Shown here: positions 30,856 through 39,562 of the stretch, in pieces
Position numbering within the stretch: position 1 is the first letter of the stretch
How the letters are laid out: the number at the start of each line of letters is the position of its first letter
NCBI GenBank assembly: GCA_002839645.1
Contig: PGYL01000026.1
Span: 1 to 52,340 of the forward strand
DNA from: Methanomicrobiales archaeon HGW-Methanomicrobiales-2
GTDB lineage: Archaea; Halobacteriota; Methanomicrobia; Methanomicrobiales; Methanoculleaceae
Length of the DNA: 52,340 bases
Direction: 5' to 3'
Translations under genes and position numbers: made by a program
The notes under the pieces: generated by a model
Told to the model about the DNA's origin: nothing
Seen by the model: the letters and a program-made list of their open reading frames with translations, nothing else
Database searches by the model: none

Positions 30856-31854
30856 ATGAGAGAAAATCTCCCTAAAAAGGCGGAACATGGTGGCCGGGTG
30901 CGCTGGCATCGCACCCGGGAGAGAGGCGAGCTGCTCGATTTCAGCGCGAATGTGAACCCATATCCTCCGGATATTGCCTGGAAGCCGGATCTCTCGATAC
31001 TGAAAGATTACCCGGATGACCGGTATGAGACACTCAAAGAGGTGATCGGCAGGACATTCGGGCGCGATGCGGCAGAGGTCACCGTTGGCAACGGATCCGT
31101 CGAGTTGATCCGCGCGTTCTGTTCCGCCATGCTCGGGAACGGAGATACCGCCTGTATCAACCCCCCGACGTTTGCCGAGTATGCGATGGCGGTCAGGCTT
31201 GCCGGTGCCCGGTGCACTGTCGATGGCAACGGGGCCGCTGTTTTATTCCTCTGCAACCCGAACAACCCCACCGGAAAACTGTATGCCCGCTCCGAAGTCC
31301 TCAACCTGCTTGCCGCGGTCGCCGGGCAGGGAACGTGCCTCTTCCTCGACGAAGCGTTCATCGAACTCTCCGACCCGCGCCAGAGCGTCGTCGACGTCTC
31401 CCATGAGAACCTCTTTGTGCTGCGTTCCCTGACAAAGAGTTTCAGCGTGCCGGGCATCAGATTTGGATACGGGTTCGGCACGCCCGAACTCATCGAAAAG
31501 GTAGAGACGGTGCGCCTTCCCTGGACCGTGAATGCGTTCGCCGAGTCCTTTGCGATCGAGGCCTTCCGGCACTATGACAGGCTCGAAGAGTCGAGAGCGA
31601 AAATTGCCCGGGAACGGACCTGGCTCTCCGGCTGCCTGGATACCCTTGGCCTCACGTACGAGCCTCCGTCTGCGAACTATATCCTATTGCAGGTCCCGAT
31701 GGAGGCGGAGGTGCTGGTCGCGGGGCTCCTTTCCCGCGGCATCCTTGTCCGGGACTGCAGGTCGTTTGGGCTTCTCCGTCACATCCGCGTGGCCGTACGG
31801 ACCCACGAGGAGAACCGGCAACTCATCGAGGCGCTCGAAGCATGCTTGCCCTGA
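30856..31854 (+). CDS. cobD: L-threonine-O-3-phosphate decarboxylase (CobD) / PLP aminotransferase
   Basis: 332 aa. LLDFSANVNPYPP is typical of CobD; CNPNNPTGKLY, FLDEAFIELSD and the PLP-binding Lys in LRSLTKSFSVPGIRFGYG are present. CobD makes aminopropanol phosphate for the cobalamin side chain; the family is close to histidinol-phosphate aminotransferase. The downstream overlapping cobY argues for CobD. Cobalamin-type corrinoids are needed for the Mtr methyltransferase of methanogens. Confidence 0.85.
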   Translation: MRENLPKKAEHGGRVRWHRTRERGELLDFSANVNPYPPDIAWKPDLSILKDYPDDRYETLKEVIGRTFGRDAAEVTVGNGSVELIRAFCSAMLGNGDTACINPPTFAEYAMAVRLAGARCTVDGNGAAVLFLCNPNNPTGKLYARSEVLNLLAAVAGQGTCLFLDEAFIELSDPRQSVVDVSHENLFVLRSLTKSFSVPGIRFGYGFGTPELIEKVETVRLPWTVNAFAESFAIEAFRHYDRLEESRAKIARERTWLSGCLDTLGLTYEPPSANYILLQVPMEAEVLVAGLLSRGILVRDCRSFGLLRHIRVAVRTHEENRQLIEALEACLP

Positions 31855-32447
31855 TCATGGCCGGGGGAGAGGGGTCCCGGCTCCGGATGGGCGAGAAACC
31901 GCTCGTTACCATCTGCGAAAGACCGATGCTCTCCTACGTCATCGATGCCTTTTCGTCCGCAGGGCACGAGGTCGTCGTGGTCGCCTCGCACAAAACACCG
32001 TTCACCAAAAACTGGTGCCGGGCAAGGGAGATCCTCCTCTACGAAGCCGAAGGGCTCGGGTATGTCGAGGATATCGATGCGGCGGCGGCGGATCTCGGGG
32101 AAGAAGGAACGCCTTTCTTCACCTGCGTATCCGACCTCCCCTGTCTTGCGCCCGATATCATCGCCGCCATCGAGGACGCCTGGCGCCGGGCGGGGGTGCC
32201 GGCATGCTCGACGTGGGTGCCCCGCGCTCTCTGCGAAGAGCATGGCTGCCGCACGCAGTACACGGAGACGGTCGACGGCACGCCGGCCTGCCCTGCAGGG
32301 ATCAACATCCTGACGGCGGGCGATCTCGACGGGCCCCAGGAAGAACTGCAGTTCCTCCTGCGCGACCGGAGGCTCGCCTTCAACATCAACACGCGCGAAG
32401 AACTGGCGCTGGTGCAGGAGTACCTCTGCCGAAAGTTGGATGAGTAG
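31842..32447 (+). CDS. cobY: Adenosylcobinamide-phosphate guanylyltransferase CobY
   Basis: 201 aa. MAGGEGSRLRMGEKPLV is the nucleotidyltransferase signature; FFTCVSDLPCLAPDII and AGINILTAGD follow the archaeal CobY pattern. It attaches GMP to adenosylcobinamide phosphate during corrinoid loop assembly, the archaeal replacement for CobU. Overlaps cobD by 13 bp. Confidence 0.88.
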   Translation: MLALIMAGGEGSRLRMGEKPLVTICERPMLSYVIDAFSSAGHEVVVVASHKTPFTKNWCRAREILLYEAEGLGYVEDIDAAAADLGEEGTPFFTCVSDLPCLAPDIIAAIEDAWRRAGVPACSTWVPRALCEEHGCRTQYTETVDGTPACPAGINILTAGDLDGPQEELQFLLRDRRLAFNINTREELALVQEYLCRKLDE

Positions 32448-33017
32448 GTCTGCGGTTGTGCCGGGGCCATGCTCCTGCACGATTGAAGACTTTCAGCCCC
32501 GCCGAAAGGAAGAAGCACCTAAGGTGCGAGGTGCAACTGTCGGAACAACAGGAGTTAGTGAAGGTCGAAGATCTTCGCTATGAGGCAAACAGAGTAATCA
32601 AAACGGGAAAATATCACGGTGTAGTGGACCGTGGGACTATCACCATGTGGGGAGGGGCTGACGGGGAGGGGGGAGCATCCCCCCTCCCCTGTCTCTACTC
32701 GTCAACTGACGTCTACAACCCCCACCCCGCCCGGCCTCCGGCCTCCTCCCCCGCCCCCCGGGCGGGGGCAGTCATGGCGATACCCCCTCGAAATCCGTGT
32801 CTGGGACGCAGCCGATGACTCTCCTGAGAGCGTCTCAGTAAGGCCGAAATTTGAGCGCCGAAGTTTTTCCCACCCTCGGGGCCGGTGCGCGGCGATGCCC
32901 GCCCGGGGCTGCTCGCCATCACCGATCCGGGCAGGCGGAGGTGACGCTCTGGAGAGCGGATACCAGCAGCCGGCACGCGGGGAAACTGTATTATCGGACC
33001 ATCACCAATCCCTATAT
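32448..33017. other. 570-bp intergenic region with dispersed repeat
   Basis: No convincing ORF. Bases 32624-32799 hold a copy of a GC-rich dispersed repeat; GGGGAGGGGGGAGCATCCCCCCTCCCC within it can form a strong hairpin. The rest, including a GCACCT/AGGTGC hairpin near 32515-32535, is unassigned. TATATA just before 33018 overlaps the next start. Confidence 0.5.
32624..32799 (+). repeat. Dispersed GC-rich repeat, copy A
   Basis: Begins GTGGACCGTG, contains GGGGCTGACGGGGAG, a strong G/C hairpin, CCCGGCCTCCGGCCTCC, GGCGGGGGCAGTCATGGCGA, and ends near GAAATCCGTG. Matches copies at 37381-37547 and 46251-46470 (reverse). Confidence 0.75.
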
Positions 33018-34247
33018 ATGGAATCCTGCCGGGAAATCGAACTAGAGGGTCATATCATCGACTCAGGCATCATGACTCTCGTGTTCGATAGGATCATGGA
33101 TATGGGGGGAGAATTCGAGATCCTCACGTTCAATGTCGGGAAGCAGAAGACGGACACCAGTTACGCGCGGCTGCGCGTGGCGGCGCCCACCGACTGGCAA
33201 CTCCGCGCCATCCTCTCCGAGCTGCATCGGCTCGGCGCACGCACCCCCGAGATCAGCGACGTCACCCTCGTACCGGCAGAGGGCGACCGGATCCTTCCGA
33301 AGGGGTTCTACTCGACGACCAACCACCCGACCTTCGTAAAATACCAGGACGAATGGCTGCCTGTCGAGCGTATCGAGATGGACTGCCATATTGTAGTCGA
33401 CGAGAAGGAGAAGCGCGCGTTCTGCACCCCGATATCGAAGATCAAGGCCGGCGACGCCGTCGTCGTCAGCGAGGCCGGGGTCCGGGTCGTCTACCCCGAG
33501 CGGCCGAGGAAGGTCAGTACGTTTGAGTTCATGCACGGGACCGTCTCGTCGGAGCGGCCGAGCGAGGCGATCATCGCGAAGATCGCCCACGAGATCCTGG
33601 AGATGAAAAAGAAGGGGGAGAAGATCGCGCTTGTCGGCGGCCCTGCCATCGTCCATACGGGAGCGGCCGACGCCCTTGCGAAGATGATCCGTGAAGGCTA
33701 CATCGATGTCCTCTTTGCAGGCAACGCTCTCGCCACTCACGACATCGAGTCCAACCTCTTCGGCACGTCGCTCGGGATGGACGTCAAAACGGGTACGCTC
33801 ATCACCGGCGGCCACAAGCACCACATCTGCGCCATCAGCGAGATCATGCGTGCCGGGTCTATCAAGAACGCGGTCGACCAGGGGGTCGTCACCGGGGGGA
33901 TCATGTACGAGTGCGTGAAGAAGGGCATCCCGTTCGTGCTCGCCGGCTCCATCCGGGACGACGGACCCCTCCCCGACACGATCACGGACGTCGTGGAGGC
34001 GCAGGACGCCATGCGCCGTCATATCCACGACGTCGGGATGGTGGTGATGGTCGGGACGCTCCTCCACTCCATCGCTGTGGGAAACTGCCTCCCTTCATAC
34101 GTCAAGACCGTCTGCGTCGATATCAACCCCGCATCGGTGACAAAATTGATGGACCGGGGGACGACGCAGGCGATCGGTGTCGTGAGCGATGCGGGAACGT
34201 TCCTCCCCCTGCTTGAGAAGCAGCTGAAGGAACAGGAGAAGTGCTAG
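33018..34247 (+). CDS. TIGR00300-family protein, archaeal ornithine cyclodeaminase / LOR-SDH domain
   Basis: 409 aa from ATG 33018 (MESCREIELEGHIIDSGIMTLVFDRIMDMGGEFEIL), whose N-terminal LOR/SDH-type domain defines the family start. The C-terminal half has Rossmann-like IALVGGPAIVHTGA and FAGNALATHD. A methanogen homologue converts ornithine to proline as an NAD-dependent cyclodeaminase; this is known of the family, not shown here. Its TAG stop overlaps the stop of the convergent radical SAM gene at a CTAG. Confidence 0.85.
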   Translation: MESCREIELEGHIIDSGIMTLVFDRIMDMGGEFEILTFNVGKQKTDTSYARLRVAAPTDWQLRAILSELHRLGARTPEISDVTLVPAEGDRILPKGFYSTTNHPTFVKYQDEWLPVERIEMDCHIVVDEKEKRAFCTPISKIKAGDAVVVSEAGVRVVYPERPRKVSTFEFMHGTVSSERPSEAIIAKIAHEILEMKKKGEKIALVGGPAIVHTGAADALAKMIREGYIDVLFAGNALATHDIESNLFGTSLGMDVKTGTLITGGHKHHICAISEIMRAGSIKNAVDQGVVTGGIMYECVKKGIPFVLAGSIRDDGPLPDTITDVVEAQDAMRRHIHDVGMVVMVGTLLHSIAVGNCLPSYVKTVCVDINPASVTKLMDRGTTQAIGVVSDAGTFLPLLEKQLKEQEKC

Positions 34248-35230
34248 CGGGTGAGCGGCATACAGAACGGCTCTTCCTGATCCAGCACGAACTCCCACTC
34301 TTCTTTGCACCCGCACTCCGTCTCTTTTAAGGCACGCAGGAGCCCGACATCGCCGGTCAGCGAGTAGTCGCCGATCCCTTTCACGATCGGGCCGTCACAG
34401 GCACCACAGTTGTGCGGCCCTCTCATCTGCCCGCCGCCGACGGGGTCGCAGAGGATATGCACCGGTGAAGCGATCAGCACGTCAAGGACGCTCCAGAGGT
34501 ACGGCGGTCGGGATGCCTGCTGTTTCCAGAGCCGTTCGACCTCGGTCCTGCTCTGGACGGTGCAGAGGTTCATGGAGATGCTGTCCGCAACGGAGGCAAT
34601 GTCCTTGATGGAGCGTATCATGTCGTCGCGCGCCTCGCGCTCGGTCAGGAACGGCGGTTTCATCAGCAGGTAGGCTTTCATGCCCGCGCCGGCGGCGTGC
34701 GCAACCGTTGCGGCACGGAGGAAATCGGCGTAGGAGAACCCTTTGTCGATGCTCCTCTCCCTGATGAGGTCGTTCGTGGTCTCAAGGCCCACGGCAACAG
34801 AGAGCGGTCGTGTCCAGGTGCCGGTATCGATGCCCTCGCGGAACTCCCGGAGCGCATCAAGCTCGACGTATTCGGGCCGTGTCTCGGCGATCACGACCTT
34901 GCCCCGGAACGCCTCCGCGACGGCGCGCCGGACGATAGGGGGCACCTCGTCGGGATCGAAGAAACTCCCCGACGTGAAGATCTTGAGCACCTGATAGTCC
35001 TCGTCGGAGAAATTCTCTTTCACCCAGCGGACCTGGCGGATCATCCGTTCGGCAAGTTCGTCCCGGGGGAGGTCCGGGTAGCGCTCGTGCCGGTAGCCGC
35101 ACATACGGCACCGGTTCCAGGAACACCCGCCACTCCGAAAGATAACCGTCAGCGTATCGAGGATCTGCCCTTCATAAAGGTCTTTCCCGCGCCAGGACGC
35201 CAGCGGCTTCTCAGTCAATTTGGATAGCAT
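34244..35230 (-). CDS. Radical SAM archaeosine-biosynthesis enzyme (RaSEA/TIGR01210 family)
   Basis: 328 aa. CSWNRCRMCGYRHERYP binds the cluster; IFTSGSFFDPDEVP and VGLETTNDLIRERSIDKGFSY are family motifs; the C terminus carries CGACDGP and CGC. RaSEA with ArcS converts lysine-preQ0 at G15 of tRNA to archaeosine. An arcS gene is not in the window. No close neighbour reads in the same direction. Confidence 0.82.
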   Translation of the reverse strand: MLSKLTEKPLASWRGKDLYEGQILDTLTVIFRSGGCSWNRCRMCGYRHERYPDLPRDELAERMIRQVRWVKENFSDEDYQVLKIFTSGSFFDPDEVPPIVRRAVAEAFRGKVVIAETRPEYVELDALREFREGIDTGTWTRPLSVAVGLETTNDLIRERSIDKGFSYADFLRAATVAHAAGAGMKAYLLMKPPFLTEREARDDMIRSIKDIASVADSISMNLCTVQSRTEVERLWKQQASRPPYLWSVLDVLIASPVHILCDPVGGGQMRGPHNCGACDGPIVKGIGDYSLTGDVGLLRALKETECGCKEEWEFVLDQEEPFCMPLTR

Positions 35231-35258
35231 TATACCTCATATTCGTTGATGTACTGGT

Positions 35259-36344
35259 ATGAAAAGGATCGCATGGCTGACGCTCATCGCTGCGATGATG
35301 CTCGTCAGTACGGCATCAGCCGCGTACGTCGCAATCAGTGCTCCACAGACGGTATACGTCGGCGAACCGCTCGAAGTCACCGGCACCACGACCGTAGGGG
35401 GGCTCCCCAGGCCTTCGCTCAACCCCGGGTTCAGCACGGAGGTTGTCCTGTACCATGCCAAGTACACAAAGACCGAGATAGACCGCAAGAGGATCGTCGT
35501 CCAGGAGGACGGTTCGTTCTCCGCGGAATTCGAGACCGCCGGTCTTGAAGCCGGGACATACTCGATCGAGATCATCGATCCTACGCTGTCCACCTTCGGG
35601 GGCAGTTCGACGAAACAGCGGATGGTCACCCTGGTCGACCGGTCCGGGAGTCTCACGATAACCTCTCCGCTCAACCAGGACTTCGACGGCACCCTCGATC
35701 TCCGGGGCACGATCGCGGATCTTGGTGATGCGGGCGTCCAGATCGAGGTCGACCACGACGGTGCCGTCGTCTACGGGCCGAAGTACGTCGCGACCGATAA
35801 GAACGGGGCGTTCTCTACGGAAGTGCCCATCTCCGCCGGGGGCTCGTACGAGATCGCCTTCTCCGACGCCAAAGGCTACATCGGCAGCGTCGTAGTTGTG
35901 GTGACCGGTACCCCGGGTCCGACGCCGACGCAGGCGATGATATCGGCCAGTGCCCCCGCCACACGCTCCGCCCCGGCGTACTTCGAGGTCGACACCCGGA
36001 GCGGCACGGTGACGATCGCAACCTCGGCCGGGATCGACTGGGTGGTCGAGTATATCGACGAGGATGACAACCACCGCAAAGTGAACGAAAAGGGTATGCT
36101 CGAGCCCGAGACCGCAGAGATTGCCTCACGGGGAGGCCCGGTCTATGTCAAGGTCTACCCCATGAGTTTCAACGACAGCGGAACGGTGCAGGTCTCGGCC
36201 TCGAATGCCGACTCGGTCAGGGTGAGCCAGACCGCGCCCGGTCTCTTCGGGGACGCGACCCCCACCCCCGCCCAGGCTGCGCCGGTCCCGGTGATGCTGG
36301 CACTCCTCGCGCTCCTCGTGGTCGTCCTGGCACGTCGGGGATGA
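35259..36344 (+). CDS. Secreted surface protein with C-terminal membrane anchor, 361 aa
   Basis: Signal peptide MKRIAWLTLIAAMMLVSTASA; beta-sandwich-like repeats (VAISAPQTVYVGEPLEVTGTT; GSLTITSPLNQDFDGTLDLRGT); Thr/Pro linkers; then PVPVMLALLALLVVVLARRG, a transmembrane helix with basic tail. The layout matches methanogen surface proteins with invasin- or S-layer-like domains. Function unknown. A 7-T tract follows. Confidence 0.8.
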   Translation: MKRIAWLTLIAAMMLVSTASAAYVAISAPQTVYVGEPLEVTGTTTVGGLPRPSLNPGFSTEVVLYHAKYTKTEIDRKRIVVQEDGSFSAEFETAGLEAGTYSIEIIDPTLSTFGGSSTKQRMVTLVDRSGSLTITSPLNQDFDGTLDLRGTIADLGDAGVQIEVDHDGAVVYGPKYVATDKNGAFSTEVPISAGGSYEIAFSDAKGYIGSVVVVVTGTPGPTPTQAMISASAPATRSAPAYFEVDTRSGTVTIATSAGIDWVVEYIDEDDNHRKVNEKGMLEPETAEIASRGGPVYVKVYPMSFNDSGTVQVSASNADSVRVSQTAPGLFGDATPTPAQAAPVPVMLALLALLVVVLARRG

Positions 36345-36350
36345 ACAACC

Positions 36351-36357
36351 TTTTTTT
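36351..36357 (+). terminator. T-tract terminator
   Basis: Seven T residues just after the surface protein stop, 26 bp before tRNA-Ser. Confidence 0.45.
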
Positions 36358-36383
36358 ATCCGCCGACTAATAGATAACGGCGA

Positions 36384-36468
36384 GCCGGGATAGTCTAGTC
36401 CGGGAAGGCGGTGGCCTTGAAAGCCACTGGTGCCTGGCACCTCGGGAGTTCAAATCTCCCTCCCGGCG
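36384..36468 (+). tRNA. tRNA-Ser (anticodon UGA)
   Basis: 85 nt. Acceptor GCCGGGA pairs with TCCCGGC (36461-36467), discriminator G at 36468; anticodon stem GTGGC-CT-TGA-AA-GCCAC gives anticodon TGA; a long variable arm and GGGAG-TTCAAAT-CTCCC T-arm identify a class II Ser tRNA. CCA is not encoded. Confidence 0.93.
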
Positions 36469-36623
36469 CTCAGTGTTTATATCCGAACCGCGGCGGAAAG
36501 CGTGGCACCTTTTTTCTGATCTCTTTTCATGCAGAGCGTGCCCCCTATTCTCCCGGAGCCTATGCGTAAACCTGCTCTATAAACGCGAGAAAGATAGTGC
36601 TTGAGACCATCACAGCCGGCGCC

Positions 36624-37239
36624 TCACTCCTCCCGGATCCAGCCCTCCCGCACCCACCGCTCGTACCCGTCCGGTCGCCAGTCCCGGTTCGCCCGCACTA
36701 TGTCGGCAAAATATTTCCGGTTCTCCGCCATCTCGGCCTCCTGGTCAGGGTATCGCGGCCGATCGCTGATGACAAGGACGAGCTGCCGCCCGAGATCGCG
36801 TGCTGCCGATTCTGCCCGGTCGATTGCCGCCGGGTCCGTGGTTCAGGTAGTCGACGACCGCGTCGCCTCCTGATTCCTGCGTGGTCGCGAGACTGCAGCC
36901 GTATTTCCCGGCGAAGTTCTGGTAGTGAATGGCGTCCGCCAGCCGGTCGATAAAGACCTTCATCTGTCCGCTGACGTTGTCGACGTAGACCGGCGAGGCG
37001 AGCACCAGCCCGTCGGCGTCCAGCATCCGGTCGTACGCGGCGGAAAAATCGTCGGCAAAGACGCACGTCCCGTCCAGGCTGCAACTCTCGCAGGCGGTGC
37101 AGGGGACGATCTGCAGATCGGCGAGATCGATGAGGTCAACCCCGGCACCGGCTTCTTTAGCCCCGGCAAGCACGAAGCTTGCAAGCCTTCTCGTCCTGCT
37201 CCGCATCCCCCGCGGACTTCCCACAACTGCAGCGATCTT
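36624..37239 (-). pseudogene. NADPH-dependent FMN reductase-like protein, frameshifted
   Basis: From a GTG at 37239 the frame reads VKIAAVVGSPRGMRSRTRRL, then CTACESCSLDGTCVFADDF, LASPVYVDNVSGQMKVFIDRL and DAVVDYLNH, typical of iron-sulfur flavoprotein/flavin reductases. Near 36840 the family-like sequence moves to another frame (TDPAAIDRAESAARDL, then MAENRKYFADIVRANRDWRPDGYERW) and ends at TGA 36624. In the original frame the tail is unrelated Arg-rich sequence. A one-base shift at ~36838-36846 explains this. Either a recent inactivation or a sequencing error. Confidence 0.8.
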
Positions 37240-37816
37240 CACTCTTCCGTCACTTCCTAAGGAAGCGTTGGCTCCGATGCGGGAAAAATGTACGGAACCG
37301 GGAGGCAGCCCATCCACGAGACGGTGCGCGAACGTACGGGAGATGGTTGGTGATTAGCATATCCATACACAGATTTTCGTTGGCTATCGCCACTGGGGGA
37401 GGCGGCTCGCGGGGAGGGGGGAGCATCCCCCCTCCCCTGTCTCCACTCCTAAGCTGATGTCTACAACCCCCACCCCACCCGGCCTTCGGCCTCCTCCCCC
37501 GCCCCTTTGGGGCGGGGGCAGTGCATGGCGATATCTCCACGGTCCACTGTACGGGACTTTTCACGAACCCAAACGGTTCTGTCGATCGCCTACATAGGCG
37601 CTACCTGCGGCACAAGAGAACCTGGGAGAAGGCCGTGGATATTGCCCATGGCAGATTCCGGCAGGATTCCAAAAAAGTTAACTTGCGGGGGTGAAGGGGA
37701 CGGAGCGGGAAGTCCCCGATCTTCAGGCCGGGGATGAAAGCGGCGCCCCTTTCCCAATTCACTTTCACGCCGCAAGGATAACGTCTATCTCGTCATCCAA
37801 AGAATCTACAGTGCCT
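37240..37816. other. Intergenic region with dispersed repeat and left end of the TnpB element
   Basis: Bases 37381-37547 are repeat copy B. After it, AAAAAAGTTAAC (37672-37683) and a hairpin CCCCG...CTTCAGG...CGGGG (37714-37733) likely belong to the left end of the insertion element. No other ORF is supported. Confidence 0.5.
37381..37547 (+). repeat. Dispersed GC-rich repeat, copy B
   Basis: Starts TGGCTATCGCCA, carries the same GGGGAG/CATCCCCCC hairpin and CCGGCCTTCGGCCTCC block, and ends ATGGCGATA...CACGGTCCAC, the inverse of GTGGACCGTG at the start of copy A, so the unit has terminal inverted repeats. Confidence 0.75.
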
Positions 37817-39009
37817 ATGCTTATCTCCTACAAGTATCGGGCATATCCGGATGCAACCGTAGAACCACGATTGCATGAGGCGCTCGATACCTGTCGGTGG
37901 CTCTACAACACACTTCTCGAAGAATGTACTACCGCGCGGGAGCACGGGCTCACTCCGACGATGCGCGGAACACAGGCGCGGATCGTCACGCTGAAAGATG
38001 AGAATCCATTTCTGAAGGGCGTATACTCGAAAGTGCTCCAGATGGTCAACTATACCCTCTGGAGCAACATCGCCGCTCTCTCCCAGACAAAGAAGAGAGG
38101 ACGGAAGATTGGCAAACTCCGGTTCAAGAGCGCATTCCGGTATCGGACGCTCAACTACAATCAGTCCGGGTTCAAGATCGACCGCGAACAGAGCACGATC
38201 ACGTTCTCGAAGATCGGAGCACTTCCGTTCACCATGCATCGACCGTATACCGGGAAGGTGAAGAGCGTCCTGATCACCCATTCAGGGGATCGATGGTATG
38301 TGATCGTTCAGGCGGAACAGAAGGCCTCCGAACCGAAGAGAGAGGGACGATCGGTCGGGATCGATCTCGGTCTGAACTCGTTTGCAGTCGATAGCGACGG
38401 GGCAGTGATCGAGAACCCCCGGTTCCATGAGCACTCGCTGAAGAAGATCAAGAAGTTGCAGCAGAGCATTACTCGGAAAAAACGGTTCTCGCAGAACTGG
38501 AAGAAGGCAAAGAGGAAACTGGAGAAGGTCTATGATCATATCACGAACCAGAAGAGAGATTTCCTGCACAAACTCTCCCGCCAGTATGTTGACACCTATG
38601 CAACGATCTGCGTTGAAGACCTAAATATCAAGTATCTCAAAGAGAAGGGTAAATCTCGCGGGCTTCGCAGGAGTATTCACGATGCTTCATGGGGACGATT
38701 CTATTCTTACCTCGCGTACAAGGCTGAAAGCGCTGGTACGACGTTCATTCAAATCGATCCCCGCGACACGACACAGATGTGCTCGAACTGCGGAAGCATC
38801 GTGAAGAAAAGTCTCTCCGAGAGAGTCCACGAATGCCCGTACTGTGGGTTTGTTGCCGATAGAGATTACAATGCTGCGGTGAATATCCACCGCGTGGGGA
38901 TGGAACAGCCCTTTGGGCCTGTGGAGATAATACCTCTACGTCACATCGCTGTGACGCAAGTGTTGTCCATGAAGCAGGAAGCCCCGCCCTTCAGGGCGGG
39001 GTAGTTCAC
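37660..39009 (+). mobile_element. IS605-superfamily, TnpB-only (IS1341-type) insertion element
   Basis: One tnpB gene, no tnpA. The right end has a perfect 8-bp hairpin CCCCGCCC-TTCA-GGGCGGGG (38982-39001) followed by TAGTTCAC; the left side has a weaker hairpin of like sequence (37714-37733). Left boundary is approximate. IS605-type elements move as single strands recognised by such hairpins and leave no target duplication. Confidence 0.7.
37817..39004 (+). CDS. tnpB: RNA-guided endonuclease TnpB
   Basis: About 395 aa (GTG at 37811 is an alternative start). RuvC-like catalytic residues: Asp in GIDLGLNSF, Glu in CVEDLNIKYL, Asp in ADRDYNAAVNI. Zinc finger CSNCGS...CPYC is intact. TnpB cuts DNA guided by an omega-RNA encoded at the element's right end, helping the transposon persist. 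The stop lies inside the right-end hairpin region. Without TnpA here, movement would need a transposase in trans. Confidence 0.9.
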   Translation: MLISYKYRAYPDATVEPRLHEALDTCRWLYNTLLEECTTAREHGLTPTMRGTQARIVTLKDENPFLKGVYSKVLQMVNYTLWSNIAALSQTKKRGRKIGKLRFKSAFRYRTLNYNQSGFKIDREQSTITFSKIGALPFTMHRPYTGKVKSVLITHSGDRWYVIVQAEQKASEPKREGRSVGIDLGLNSFAVDSDGAVIENPRFHEHSLKKIKKLQQSITRKKRFSQNWKKAKRKLEKVYDHITNQKRDFLHKLSRQYVDTYATICVEDLNIKYLKEKGKSRGLRRSIHDASWGRFYSYLAYKAESAGTTFIQIDPRDTTQMCSNCGSIVKKSLSERVHECPYCGFVADRDYNAAVNIHRVGMEQPFGPVEIIPLRHIAVTQVLSMKQEAPPFRAG

Positions 39010-39030
39010 AGAATCTTCTCCCCGGCCTTC
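38850..39030 (+). ncRNA. Possible omega-RNA overlapping tnpB 3' end
   Basis: In studied TnpB elements the guide RNA spans the 3' end of tnpB and the right end, with the guide taken from flanking DNA. By analogy the scaffold would include the 38982-39001 hairpin and the guide would begin near 39010. Extent is a guess from family knowledge, not seen directly. Confidence 0.35.
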
Positions 39031-39410
39031 GGACCGGGAGAGCACTCGTAGACCTCCCGGATCTTCATGATGAGGAGGTTCTTTGCCGGTGCCTGTGCCA
39101 TCTTCGAGTGGACGGTGAACTGCATCTTCTCAAACTCCGGCCCGCTGGACCGGACCTCGACGTCGCCCTTGACCTGGAAGCAGCCCTTCGTCTCGGGCCC
39201 CCAGACGTAGACGGAGACCTTCGGGTTCTCCCGGATGTTTGCAAGTGTCTTCTTCATGAAGTTGTCCGCGATCCAGATCGTCTCGTCGTCGACGAGTTCC
39301 ACGAACCCGATCGGCACCACGTTCGGCCACCCGTCTTTTGAGGCTGTAGCGACCGGGAAAGCCTTCATCGTCCGAAACGCCGTCTTCATCTCTTCAGTAA
39401 GTGCAACCAT
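39006..39410 (-). CDS. Pyridoxamine 5'-phosphate oxidase-family flavoprotein
   Basis: 134 aa from ATG 39410 with GGTGG upstream. ATASKDGWPNVVPIGFVE, TIWIADNFMKKTLANIRENPKVSV match small split-barrel FMN/F420-binding proteins. Substrate unknown. Its TGA stop is the complement of TCA in the TnpB element's right end (TAGTTCAC), so the insertion abuts or supplies the stop codon; the protein still has the expected length. Confidence 0.8.
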   Translation of the reverse strand: MVALTEEMKTAFRTMKAFPVATASKDGWPNVVPIGFVELVDDETIWIADNFMKKTLANIRENPKVSVYVWGPETKGCFQVKGDVEVRSSGPEFEKMQFTVHSKMAQAPAKNLLIMKIREVYECSPGPKAGEKIL

Positions 39411-39562
39411 CAGTTTCCACCAATACAGACTCTCGATTACAGGTTTATATAGGTCCTGTAGAACAAAGGGATGTGATGGTTGCCCCGGGGATTTTGAGTC
39501 CGGTGGCATGTTGCTTTACCCGGCACAGTCTGCGGAGGGCTCCACGGCGAGTGAGGGACCGG

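Noticed and set aside
32631-33017. Upstream extension of the TIGR00300 gene
   Set aside because: The extension translates the dispersed repeat into Pro/Ser/Arg-rich sequence; the family start is at ATG 33018.
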